NCBI RefSeq assembly: GCF_000737695.1
Contig: NZ_JPRM01000029.1
Location: 1-64,000, forward strand
Reading direction: 5' to 3'
DNA: 64,000 nt
Source: Flavobacterium hydatis
GTDB lineage: Bacteria; Bacteroidota; Bacteroidia; Flavobacteriales; Flavobacteriaceae
Part shown: positions 18,214 through 28,500 of the stretch, in pieces
Layout: every line of letters starts with the position of its first letter
How positions within the stretch are numbered: position 1 is the stretch's first letter
Notes under the pieces: model-generated
The model's database searches: none
Seen by the model: only the letters and a program-made list of their open reading frames with translations
Told to the model about the DNA's origin: nothing
Translations under genes and position numbers: made by a program

Positions 18214-18340
18214 ATGATTTAAGTTTTTAATCTTAAGATATTGGTTGATAACTACATAAAGATACTATTTTCTGTAATAAAAATTAAACTAAATATAAAT
18301 TTGATTTGGTTTAGTGATGGATGTTTTAGACAGTTGTGAA

Positions 18341-18829
18341 TTATTTTTTTAATTCAAATTCGCTAATTCTTATTTGGTAAGTTTCTTTAGCCCATCTGTC
18401 ACTTGTTTCAGAACCAGCGTGTGTTCCAATATTTGAAATTTCTTTAAACACTCCATCTTTTTCAGTTTGAATTTCAGTTTTGAATTTAAAAGAGTATTTA
18501 GATCTGTTGTTCATTAAAAGCATCATATATGGAGCATCTTTTTTAGGATCCCTATCCCAAGGTATTTCTAAACAGAAACAAAATTCAATTGTTTCTTTCT
18601 CACCCTTTTTCTTAAAAACTTTAGCGCTATTCGAAGCGTCAACTATCTTGGTGTAAGGCTCAACTTTAATTACTGAATATTTAAAATCTCCAGTGCTAGT
18701 TGGAATAACCTTTACAGTAAATTTGGTTTTTATGGGAAAAGTCCATTTTTCTGTAGCTGTTGTTTGTTCTTGTTGTGCGTAAGTGCTAAAGTTAGCTATT
18801 AAAATAAGAAATATAATTACTCTCTTCAT
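18341..18829 (-). CDS. Small secreted protein of unknown function
   Basis: 162 aa. A signal peptide (~1-18) ends NFSTYAQQ. The mature part is beta-rich and hydrophilic, with a notable FCFCLEIPWDRDPKKDAPYM segment that holds two Cys and may coordinate or cross-link, and an end like a short strand (QIRISEFELKK). No family is recognised. It is on the same strand as the AcvB/VirJ gene, 127 bp upstream of it, so co-transcription is possible. Confidence 0.6.
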   Translation of the reverse strand: MKRVIIFLILIANFSTYAQQEQTTATEKWTFPIKTKFTVKVIPTSTGDFKYSVIKVEPYTKIVDASNSAKVFKKKGEKETIEFCFCLEIPWDRDPKKDAPYMMLLMNNRSKYSFKFKTEIQTEKDGVFKEISNIGTHAGSETSDRWAKETYQIRISEFELKK

Positions 18830-19080
18830 AACCTTTAATATTAATTCTTAATTCCTACTATTTACGATATAAGATTTTACAGATGTAAATATAGTACTAT
18901 TTTTAGTACAATTATAAATGATATATTTATGTTATCAGATAAAAAACATTTGTTAATTATCTCATGAACTCCCGTTCCAAAAATTCACAATCAGATAAAA
19001 TAGTATAATTTAAAGCTAATATACTATATGCGTTAAATTCAGATTGCATGTAGGTTTGCTTAAAAAAGTAAACTTAAAAA

Positions 19081-20305
19081 ATGAGAAGATTTCTAAAAGT
19101 AAAGATTTGGACTTTAATGACTATTGCACTTTTTTGTGCACAACTAAATGCGCAAAAATTAGATAATTTGGTATTGAAACCACCAATGGGGTGGAATAGT
19201 TGGAATACTTTTCATACTGATATTAATGAAAAAATGGTAATGGAAACTGCCGATATCATGGTTTCCTCAGGAATGAAAGATGCTGGTTATATCTATTTGG
19301 TTCTAGATGATGGATGGATGGATGGCAATGGAAAGAGATAATCAAGGTAATCTGGTTCCTGACCCTAAAAAATTTCCTAATGGTATTAAGGTTGTTGCCG
19401 ATTATATTCATGCTAAAGGATTAAAATTTGGATTATATAACTGTGCAGGAACATTAACGTGCCAGAAATATCCGGGAACACGTGGTTATGAATATCAAGA
19501 TGCAAGAAACTATGCTGCTTGGGAAATTGATTTCTTAAAGTATGATTGGTGTTTTGCTACTGGTATTAATGCCAAAGAAGCTTATACAACAATGAGTACT
19601 GCCCTGAAGAAGACTGAAAGACCTATTGTATTTAGTATCTGCGAGTGGGGCGTAAACAAACCATGGGAGTGGGGCGAAGGCGTTGGGCAGTTATGGCGAA
19701 CTACCGAAGATATTTATCAAATCTTTGATTCGGTTCATGATGAAGGAACTTGGAACTCACTTAGCGTGATGCATATTGCCGATCTTCAGTCTAACCTTCG
19801 TAAATATTCTGGTCCAGGACATTGGAATGATCCTGATATGCTCGAAGTTGGTAACGGAATGACCTATGATGAAGATAAAGCACACTTTTCTCTTTGGAGT
19901 ATGATGGCAGCACCATTAATTGCTGGTAACGATATCCGAAAAATGTCTAAGCAAACGCTTGAGATTCTTACTAATAAAGATGTACTGGATATTGATCAGG
20001 ATGAATTAGGAATACAAGGATTTAGATACCTTGATAAAGACGGATTGCAGGTTTGGTGTAAACCTCTTAAAAACGGAGATTGGGCTGTTTGCTTTATAAA
20101 TCGTAAAACCGAATCTAAGTCTGTTAGTTTTGATTGGAGTAAAGAAAATATTGTAGATGCTATTTATAAATATAACTTGGATAACAAGAATGTATACAAC
20201 TTATTTGATGTTTGGCGTAAAAAAAATACAGGAACAACTGCCAAAATACTAAAAGAAACTATAGAACCTCATGGAGTTTTAATGTATCGATTGAGCAAAG
20301 CATAA
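19081..20305 (+). pseudogene. GH27 alpha-galactosidase-type gene with a 4-bp frameshift
   Basis: Two overlapping frames (19081-19341 and 19307-20305) together encode one secreted GH27 enzyme. The first half gives a signal peptide (to LNAQK), KPPMGWNSWNTFH and YLVLDDGWM. The second gives RDNQGNLVPDPKKFPNGI, the nucleophile segment FLKYDWCF, and GPGHWNDPDMLEVGN with the likely acid/base Asp. The break lies in ATGG x4 at 19310-19325. With three units the frame reads DDGWMAMERD and yields a normal 406-aa protein. GH27 enzymes release alpha-galactose or related sugars. This may be a true mutation, a phase-variable switch or an assembly error. The next gene is also a glycosidase. Confidence 0.85.
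19310..19325 (+). repeat. ATGG x4 tetranucleotide tract that breaks the GH27 frame
   Basis: Four perfect ATGG units lie inside the codons for DDGWM. Removing one unit restores the full GH27 frame, so the tract length decides whether the enzyme is made. Slippage at such a tract would be reversible in principle. Confidence 0.85.
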
Positions 20306-20356
20306 TTTTTTCGATAAAAAACAAATAAGACAATTCTAAAAATTTTAATTCAATCA

Positions 20357-22360
20357 ATGAATACTGCTTTTACAATAAAACAATTCGCAATTATTATACT
20401 TTGCCTTGTATCTGGTAAATCATTTGCACAACAAAATAATCGTTGGCAAATTACTACAGACGGAGCTATTTCGTGGAACATTAATAATATACCTCATGAC
20501 GATCATATTGAGATGAGCGGCAAGAAAATCTCTTGTGTAATAAGATACGGAGTTGCCGCAGATAGTTCTTTTCATGCAACCCGAAGCCTTATATGGCCTA
20601 TGTTAAGGACAATCCCGAACAATACACACGCAAGTCTTACTCGAAGGTTTACACAAGATCATTTAAAATTGGTAACGGTAAACAATAAGGCTATCGAGAA
20701 CGAAAAAGTAGTTTCGATTATGCTTAATGGTACCTTATTAGTAAAGAGCAAAGTTGGCAAAACACTTGAGCTAACCAGACAATATTTTCCGACAACGACT
20801 CAGGCAAGTTATTGCGAAATATATACTATCAAAAACGTTTCTGGAAAAGAATATACAGTAGAAATTCCGAAATCGAATACCATTTATAATATAAATCCAA
20901 TAAATGGAACTGAAGGAAGTTATACTATTCAATCTAAAGTATTAAATGAAGGTTATTACACTCTAAAACCAAATGATATAATTAGCTTTTCAGTTATCTA
21001 TTTTGCAGGAAATTCGAATGAAGTATTACCCGAATTAAATCCTGAAAACGAAAAAATAAAACGTTTGGAATTGGTTAAGGAATTATCTAATAAATTGGTA
21101 TTAGAAACTCCTGATACCATATTAAATACTGAATTTGCTTTTGCAAAATTAAGAGCTGCCGAAAGTATATTTGAAACCAAAGGAGGGCCAATGCATGGTC
21201 CTGGTGGAGAAGCATATTATGCCGCAATTTGGGCAAATGACGAAGCGGAGTATATTGGACCTTTTTTTCCTTTTTTAGGATATGATTACGGTAATAAAGC
21301 TTCTCTAAATGCATATCTTCATTTTGCACGATTTATTAATAAAGACTACAAACCAATACCAAGTTCTATCATTGCCGAAGGAACAGACATTTGGGATGGA
21401 GCAGGAGACAGGGGAGATGCTGCCATGATTGCTTACGGCGCTGCACGTTATGCTCTTGCAAAAGGTGATATTATCGAAGCCAAACAATTGTGGACACTGA
21501 TAGAATGGTGTTTAGAATATTGTAAGTTAAAACTAAATTCCGAGGGAGTTGTTACATCAGATTCAGATGAGTTAGAAGGGCGTTTTCCTGCTGGAAAAGC
21601 AAATCTTAATACATCATCATTGTATTATGATGCGCTAAACTCAGCAATATATCTAGGAACGACTTTAGATAAAAGCGAAAAACAACTTAATGCTTATAAA
21701 ACTCAGGCAAAAAACTTAAAATCAGCAATCGAAAAATATTTTGGTTCTACAATCGAAGGGTTTAAAACCTATAAATATTATAAAGAAAATGATGTCTTGC
21801 GTGCATGGATTTGTACACCATTAACAATGGGTATTTATGATCGAAAGGAAGGAACTATTGCTGCATTATTTTCTCCAAAATTATGGACTCAAGATGGTCT
21901 TGCAAGTCTTTCGGGCGATAAAACCTTTTGGGATAGATCGACTTTGTATGCTTTAAGAGGAGTTTTGGCTGCTGGTGAAACAGAAAAGGCAATCGATTTT
22001 TTACATTATTATTCTACACGTCGTTTATTAGGAGATCATGTTCCTTATCCGGTTGAAGCTTATCCCGAAGGAAATCAGCGTCATTTATCGGCAGAAAGCG
22101 GTTTGTATTGTAGAGTTTTTACCGAAGGATTATTTGGTATTCGCCCAACGAGTTTAAAAGGTTTTGACTTTACACCTCGTCTTCCGTTATCGTGGCCAGA
22201 AATGGGTTTGCGTAATATTCATGCGTTTGGTAAAGACTTTAATATTGTTGTAAAACGAGTAAACAAAAAACTAAAAGTAACTATTTCTGATGATAAAAAA
22301 GTATTACTAGAAAAGGTTATTAATGATGGAGATACAGTTAAGGTATTATTTGATAAATAG
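20357..22360 (+). CDS. Secreted six-hairpin glycosidase-like protein
   Basis: 667 aa. A signal peptide ends at ~25 (SGKSFAQQ). Residues ~30-240 are beta-rich, like the N-terminal beta-sandwich of (alpha/alpha)6 glycosidases. The helical core (~255-590) has GGPMHGPGGEAYYAAIWANDEAEYIG and DSDELEGRFPAGKANLNTSSLYYDAL, rich in acids suited to catalysis. The end (~600-667) is a small beta domain. This resembles the GH63/65/78-type six-hairpin superfamily, but I cannot assign a GH number or substrate. It begins 51 bp after the broken GH27 gene and is probably co-transcribed, so both may act on the same galactose-containing glycan. No SusC/SusD is adjacent. Confidence 0.65.
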   Translation: MNTAFTIKQFAIIILCLVSGKSFAQQNNRWQITTDGAISWNINNIPHDDHIEMSGKKISCVIRYGVAADSSFHATRSLIWPMLRTIPNNTHASLTRRFTQDHLKLVTVNNKAIENEKVVSIMLNGTLLVKSKVGKTLELTRQYFPTTTQASYCEIYTIKNVSGKEYTVEIPKSNTIYNINPINGTEGSYTIQSKVLNEGYYTLKPNDIISFSVIYFAGNSNEVLPELNPENEKIKRLELVKELSNKLVLETPDTILNTEFAFAKLRAAESIFETKGGPMHGPGGEAYYAAIWANDEAEYIGPFFPFLGYDYGNKASLNAYLHFARFINKDYKPIPSSIIAEGTDIWDGAGDRGDAAMIAYGAARYALAKGDIIEAKQLWTLIEWCLEYCKLKLNSEGVVTSDSDELEGRFPAGKANLNTSSLYYDALNSAIYLGTTLDKSEKQLNAYKTQAKNLKSAIEKYFGSTIEGFKTYKYYKENDVLRAWICTPLTMGIYDRKEGTIAALFSPKLWTQDGLASLSGDKTFWDRSTLYALRGVLAAGETEKAIDFLHYYSTRRLLGDHVPYPVEAYPEGNQRHLSAESGLYCRVFTEGLFGIRPTSLKGFDFTPRLPLSWPEMGLRNIHAFGKDFNIVVKRVNKKLKVTISDDKKVLLEKVINDGDTVKVLFDK

Positions 22361-22406
22361 TTTATTGAAAGTCATTATATAAAGTGTTTATTTAATCTTT
22401 ATTTTC

Positions 22407-22540
22407 AACACATAGAAACATAGATTTTAGTGCACTAAAAAAACGTTTCACTTATTTAAAATACACAAAGCTAGCTATGTGAAAGAAATGTATTTCTTTT
22501 TGTGCTCTTTTTGCACATAAAATCTATGTTTCTATGTGTT
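22407..22540. repeat. REP-like inverted repeat with 28/29-bp arms
   Basis: Left arm 22407-22434 (AACACATAGAAACATAGATT then TTAGTGCA) and right arm 22512-22540 are near-perfect reverse complements, differing by one base and a 1-nt indel. The spacer contains a second partial pairing (TTTCACTT / ATGTGAAAG). It fills most of the 340-bp gap between the six-hairpin glycosidase and the GNAT gene and encodes nothing. I take it for a dispersed palindromic element; it could also act as a terminator for the glycosidase transcript. Confidence 0.75.
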
Positions 22541-22679
22541 AAATAAGGCTTTATGACTGAGCAGAATAGAAGAAATAATTACACCCAACGAGTTTTATTT
22601 GCTATATATTGTGCATTATATTTCTTCTATTTTTTGAGATTATAGAAAACAATAATGTGGTAGAAATGCAATTATTATG

Positions 22680-22687
22680 TAATTTTG
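22680..22687 (+). promoter_or_regulatory. Candidate -7 box (TAATTTTG) of the GNAT gene
   Basis: A perfect Bacteroidetes TAnnTTTG box lies 13 bp upstream of the ATG at 22701. No clear -33 element is visible, so the call is tentative and implies a very short leader. Confidence 0.4.
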
Positions 22688-22700
22688 AAATAAAAGATAT

Positions 22701-23612
22701 ATGCAGACTGAAACAATTACACTCGACAAACAAGAATTTACATTATATATTCAATATCAATCTGAGGAGAACTTGCGTAAAGAGTTTAATCAACTTACAA
22801 ATGAAACATGGGGATTTGATTTTGAAAATTATTATAAATCAGGATATTGGGATGATAATTGTATGATTTATTCTTTATTTCATGATAACCATATTGTTGC
22901 CCATACCACTGTAAGTACTTTTGATACAATAACTAAGAATGAGCATCTGGTTTTGGCACAATTAGGAACAGTAATGACACATCCTGATTATAAAAATAGA
23001 GGATTGTCTCGCTATTTAATGGAAAGAATTAAAGAAGACTACAAAGACAAGATAAATGGTATGTTTCTGTTTGCCAATGATTCTGTTCTAGACTTTTACC
23101 CTAAGTTTAATTTCTTACCCGTACAAGAATTTCAGGCGAGTAAACAAATAGAATTTAGAGAAAGTAGTCATCAGGTAACCAAACTAAATCTGGACAATTT
23201 AGATCAGCGTAAACTATTAGAAACTTATGTAGATAATTCAATATCAACTTCATCATTCAATACTAAAAATCGTAGTCTGACATTCTTTTATTGTTATGCT
23301 TATCCTGATTTTGGGTTTAAAGATTCGGTATATTATATCGAATCCTTAAAGACTATTGCCATTGCACAATGTGATGAAAATGTATTGACAATACTTCAAC
23401 TTTATCAGTTAGAAGAACAGAATATAGAGGATATTATCTCTGCTTTGGCTACAGCCGAAATTGATACTGTTCTATTTGGGTTCAGCCCTGTAAATACAGA
23501 TTTTAATTATGATATTTATAAAGAAGAAGACCTTACATTGTTTGTTTCTCCAGAATTAGAAGATATATTCAATAACCAGAGACTAATGATTCCCGTATTA
23601 TCTCATACCTAA
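22701..23612 (+). CDS. GNAT-family N-acetyltransferase
   Basis: 303 aa, cytoplasmic. The GNAT acetyl-CoA-binding region is at ~85-130: LAQLGTVMTHPDYKNRGLSRYLMERI with the R/Q-x-x-G-x-G/A type loop (NRGLSR), then FLFANDSVLDFYPKFNFLPV. The C-terminal ~170 residues are unassigned and may set substrate choice. Substrate unknown. The gene is convergent with the TPR/HTH regulator, with only 8 bp between their stops, so they share no promoter. Confidence 0.8.
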   Translation: MQTETITLDKQEFTLYIQYQSEENLRKEFNQLTNETWGFDFENYYKSGYWDDNCMIYSLFHDNHIVAHTTVSTFDTITKNEHLVLAQLGTVMTHPDYKNRGLSRYLMERIKEDYKDKINGMFLFANDSVLDFYPKFNFLPVQEFQASKQIEFRESSHQVTKLNLDNLDQRKLLETYVDNSISTSSFNTKNRSLTFFYCYAYPDFGFKDSVYYIESLKTIAIAQCDENVLTILQLYQLEEQNIEDIISALATAEIDTVLFGFSPVNTDFNYDIYKEEDLTLFVSPELEDIFNNQRLMIPVLSHT

Positions 23613-23620
23613 TCTTAAAA

Positions 23621-25357
23621 TTAAGGCATATCTATAATCTCAAATAAGAGATTGTGTTTTTCTCCAAGTTTTTTCTTTAGGCGTTGTTTGCTCTTTTTCA
23701 CCGCATCTAATGTTATACCTAATAAACTTGCGATTTCTGAATTGCTGAATCGTAATTTTTGAAGCATTACAATTTTTAGATTAGAATCCTTTAACTCCGG
23801 AAAATCTGTCATTAAAGTATCATAAAAACTACTGTATTCTTTCTTAAATTCTTTTTTAAAAGCATTCCAGTTTTCATCTGTCATTAGGTGAGAATCTAAC
23901 AATTCCTGAAGTTTTCCTTTCTCTTCTTCTAAATAATAAGATGGAGATTGTTTTATGTTTTCTAGTTCTAGTTTTAATTTAGAAACCTGAAGATTCTTAT
24001 TATGCAGGTATTTAATGTGAGCATCAAGATCGAGGTTGGCATCATTAAGTTTTTTCTCGTAATTTCTTTTTTCGGTTCTATAACCCACTATTTTTTTATG
24101 ATATTCCTGATTACTATTTTTTAATCTCTTTTTTAAAGTGATGAATATAGCAACAGATAATAAAATCGCCAAAACAACAATTAGTATATAAACATTATTC
24201 ATCTTACTTTCCTGTTCATACTGCAATTGCGTATCCTTGACTTTGTTCTCATATTTGGCTTTCTGAACAAACCAATTTGCTTTTGTTAAAGCAGTTTTTC
24301 CATCTTTTTTAAGTAATAAATCCTCTAAATTTTTGAGTTCACGCCTTAATAATAATTCTTTTTCAGGGTTTTTCCCATTTAAGATATTCAGCTTTAATTC
24401 GATAATATCTTTTAAAGAACTAATGTAATAAGGTTTAGACAAAGCAATTTTTTCGGCTTTTTGTAATAACGTATTTGCTCTGGCCGTATCTTGTTGTTTT
24501 AAAAGAATTTTTGCCATTAAAGTTGAGGCATACATCGTATTTTTCTCGTCTTTATATTTTTCTGAATAATCAATATCCTCTTGCAAAAGCTGAAGAGCCG
24601 TTTTATAATCTCCCTTTATATCATAAATAAGCGCTTTGTCGCCCAATGCCTTTGCATAACGTATATTGTCGCCTATAGGCAAAGAAACAGCTATAGTTTT
24701 ATCAAAATAATACATTGCTGTAGAGAAGTTTTTTTCTTTAAAATAATATACTCCAATAGCATTTAAAACACTGGCATATTCAGGAGAATTAGTTTTGGTA
24801 TAATGCAGGGATTTCTTCAAAAATTTTACAGCCAAATCTTCATCATCAATGGTGGTCATTATCCAACCAAAAATTTTAAAAGTTTCTCCCGGAAAAATCA
24901 TTTTATTAGGATTTATGCCCTCTGTGGCTTCAATCGTTTTTAATAAAGTTGGGATAAGTTTATCTATTTCTCTGTAATAATAAAGATATTTAGAATAATT
25001 CATTTGTGTCCAAACTACAAGAGCAGGGTCATTTATATCTTTTGCTTTTTGGATAGAAAGTAAGTAATAAGCATCACTCTTAGAATTTATTTTATCATAA
25101 AAACTAGAATATCCATTTGCAAGTAAGGCGTCGTACAGAATATTATATTTCTTATTAGAAGATTGTGATAAGGGAGCTAAAAACTTTTTTAATTGTACAG
25201 AATCTTTTTGGAAATCTGTTTCCTGAAGAATGATGCGTTCTATGTTTTCACGTGAATCTTGCGACGGAACAGATAGCGTTTGCGAATATGATTTGGTAAA
25301 AAAAGCAAAAATAAAAACGGCAAACAGAATCCCCGTTTTTTTTATAATGTGAGCCAT
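23621..25357 (-). CDS. Membrane-anchored TPR protein with C-terminal HTH domain (regulator)
   Basis: 578 aa. A signal-type segment (~8-24) is followed by TPR-like helical repeats (~60-340, e.g. ALLIYDIKGDYKTALQLLQED), a membrane segment (~390-410, VYILIVVLAILLSVAIFITL), a coiled coil (~415-480), and a LuxR-like HTH (~515-570: LKIVMLQKLRFSNSEIASLLGIT, VKKSKQRLKKKL). This is the Bacteroidetes layout in which periplasmic TPRs sense a signal and a cytoplasmic HTH binds DNA. It is divergent from the adhesin gene across a 225-bp gap, so control of the adhesin and its own promoter is plausible. Confidence 0.8.
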   Translation of the reverse strand: MAHIIKKTGILFAVFIFAFFTKSYSQTLSVPSQDSRENIERIILQETDFQKDSVQLKKFLAPLSQSSNKKYNILYDALLANGYSSFYDKINSKSDAYYLLSIQKAKDINDPALVVWTQMNYSKYLYYYREIDKLIPTLLKTIEATEGINPNKMIFPGETFKIFGWIMTTIDDEDLAVKFLKKSLHYTKTNSPEYASVLNAIGVYYFKEKNFSTAMYYFDKTIAVSLPIGDNIRYAKALGDKALIYDIKGDYKTALQLLQEDIDYSEKYKDEKNTMYASTLMAKILLKQQDTARANTLLQKAEKIALSKPYYISSLKDIIELKLNILNGKNPEKELLLRRELKNLEDLLLKKDGKTALTKANWFVQKAKYENKVKDTQLQYEQESKMNNVYILIVVLAILLSVAIFITLKKRLKNSNQEYHKKIVGYRTEKRNYEKKLNDANLDLDAHIKYLHNKNLQVSKLKLELENIKQSPSYYLEEEKGKLQELLDSHLMTDENWNAFKKEFKKEYSSFYDTLMTDFPELKDSNLKIVMLQKLRFSNSEIASLLGITLDAVKKSKQRLKKKLGEKHNLLFEIIDMP

Positions 25358-25529
25358 GCGTAAGAAATCGTTGATTGGCTAAAATACAAAAATAAGAATC
25401 TATCATAGCCAATATATAATACAAAATAGATGTTTTATAAATGGCTATTTATAAGGTTTTTAAAGAAGAATTCATCATTTGTCCCTCATTTGTCCACCCC
25501 TTATTTTATAATAAAAATTCTTTCTAGAG

Positions 25530-25537
25530 TAGTTTTG
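25530..25537 (+). promoter_or_regulatory. Candidate -7 box (TAGTTTTG) of the adhesin operon
   Basis: A perfect TAnnTTTG box lies 45 bp upstream of the adhesin ATG. A short direct repeat (TCATTTGTCC twice, 25475-25495) lies just upstream and could be a regulator site. No convincing -33 element was found at the usual distance. Confidence 0.5.
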
Positions 25538-25582
25538 CGCGCTCTTCTGTTAGCCGTTTCAGGCAATAAATAAAACTTAATT

Positions 25583-28500
25583 ATGAAAAAAAAATACTTT
25601 GATAACGTAATATCGAAACACTCATATATTGCTATATGCATGTTTTTTATTTTACTAAACAAAGCTTCTGCACAAAAAGTATTAGACAACGATATACTTC
25701 GTTTTGGTACAGGAACAGAAAATTCTGTAAATCCTGGAGGGAACTTACAACAACCTTTTTATTACAATCCTACAACATCGTTATGGGCAAAACTAACCTA
25801 TGATAATTATCCTTTTGACAATGCTTATTATATTGGCGGAGATGGTTCTAACGAATGGAATACAAACGGATCTTCATCAATTAATGCGACTTTAACAGCT
25901 CAAACGGTTGATGATTCACAGTTTATAATTACTACGTCGCCAAAAGGTTACGGTACTATAGTTTCTAAAGGAAATATTACTATAAATGGATCTTTATTAG
26001 AGGTAGAAAATACATATACATTAGAAGAAAAATCAAGCTTTATTATAATTAATGTAAAAATTAAAAATATAGGTACAGCTCCAGTAACCAATGTAAGATT
26101 TTGGTCGGGTACAAAAGATGATTTTATTGGAATTAATGACAGACCAGAAAAAACAAGGGGAAATATAGTTGGCGAAGCATTTGTACCTTTAACTGCAAGC
26201 ACTGATCGGGCTAAAGCACTTAAACTTTATTCAGGAGAAGAAGGAGTTATAATTTTTTCAAATTCTAATCGTGCCAACACCATTATTCAGTCTTGTTGTC
26301 AGTGGAGCAATGTAATTTATCAAAACCCAAATACAAGTGTTATTAGTAGTGGAGTCACTGATGGTTCTTATGGCTTTTTTGTTAGATTAAATGATCTTGC
26401 TGTAGGGGAGAGCGATGAATTTAAATGGTATTACGCTGCTGGTAAAGTTGTAGTCTTAGAAGAGATAATTAAAGATATTGCTAATGCAAGTGGAGTTGTT
26501 ACGGATATAAAATATACTTCGGCAAATTTTAATACTTTATCACAAACTAATGTAACAGGATATTATGTAGTCGTACCCGCTGGATCGCAAGCACCAACAA
26601 TAGCTGAAATAAAAAGTGGGGTAAATTATGGAGGTGTAAATATTGTAGCTAGCGGAAGTTCGGCGCTTGTAGCCAATATACCAAAATCATATCCAATTAC
26701 AGGACTCACGATTAATACTGCTTATGATTTTTATTTTGTTACAGAAGATGGTGGTTCCTCTTACTCGACAATATTTAATTCTCCATTTGCCACACCAGAT
26801 TTGCTTAAGTTAACAGTAGCATCAGAAAGTAATGTTTCATGCAATGGAAAAAATGATGGTACGGCTTCGGTTACTACTACAGGAGGTACACCTACATATT
26901 CTTATTCATGGTCTCCGTCTGGCGGAAATAGTGCAACTGCAACAAATCTTAGCCCTGGAAATTATGTTGTAACAGTAACCGATATTAATAACGAAACAGC
27001 AACCCAAGATTTCACCATAACAGAACCTGATGAACTCATTGCAACTATAGATTCACAAATAAATGCCGATTGTAGTACGCATGCTAATGGAGAAGCAACT
27101 ATTGCCGTAACAGGCGGAACTGGAATTTATACCTATAGTTGGAACACCACTCCGGTACAAACTACAGCCACAGCCACAGGATTATTGCCAGGAGGTTATA
27201 TAGTAACTGTAACTGATGAAAAACTTTGCAGTACTACAGAAAGCGTAACTATAATTGTTGATGATAAAATAGATCCAACCGTTGTAACCCAAAATATAAC
27301 TGTAGGTCTTGATGCCACAGGAAATGCTACTATTACGGCTGATGATATTGACAATGGTTCTAGTGATAATTGCGGAATTGATACAATGCTACTCGATAAA
27401 ACAACCTTTGATTGCACTAATATTGGGGTAAACATCGTAACACTTACTGTTACCGATGTTAATGGAAACTCAGCATCGAAAAGGGCAACAGTAACTGTCG
27501 AGGATAAAATAGCTCCAAATGCTATAACCCAAAATATAACTGTAGGGCTTGATACTACAGGAAACGTAACTATTAACGCTACGCAAATAGACAATGGTTC
27601 TTATGATAATTGTGGTATTGATACAATGGAACTTGATAAAACAACCTTTGATTGTACTAATATTGGAGCAAATACGGTAAGGTTTACCGTTATTGATAAA
27701 AATGGAAATTTAGCTAGTAAAACAGCAACAGTAACTATCGAGGATAAAATTGATCCAAATGTTATAACCAAGAATATTACTTTAGGACTTGATGCCACAG
27801 GAAATGCTACTATTACGACTACCGATATTGATAACGGTTCTAGTGATGCTTGCGGAATCAACACAATGCTACTTGATAAAACCACTTTTGATTGTACTAA
27901 TATTGGAGTAAATACGGTGAGACTTACCGTTACTGATAAAAATGGAAATTCAGCTAGTCAAACAGCAACTGTAACTATCGAGGATAAAATAGCTCCAATT
28001 GCCATGACCAAAAATATAACAGTTCCGCTAGATGCTACAGGAAATGTAACTATTAACGCTACGCAAATAGACAATGGTTCTTATGATAATTGTGGTATTG
28101 ATACAATGGAACTTGATAAAACCTCTTTTGATTGTAACAATATTGGAACAAATGCGGTAATATTTATTGTAAAAGATAAAAGCGGAAATACAACCGCAAG
28201 AATGACAACTGTAACTATCGAGGATAAAATAATTCCTAATGTTATAACAAAAAATATAACTGTTCAGCTTGATGCTACAGGAAACGTAGCTATAAACACT
28301 GCGCAAATAGATAAAGGTTCTAATGATAATTGTGGTATCGCTACAATGGTACTTGATAAAACCACTTTTGATTGTACCAATATTGGACCAAATACCATAA
28401 CAGTTACAGTCACAGATTTTAATAGAAATTCGGCAACTGGAACTGCCGTAGTAACTGTGGAGGATAAAATAGATCCAAATGTTATAACCAAAAATATAAT

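Noticed and set aside
22609..22866. 85-aa frame overlapping the GNAT start
   Set aside because: It is in another frame of the GNAT gene, with no motif and a weaker start.
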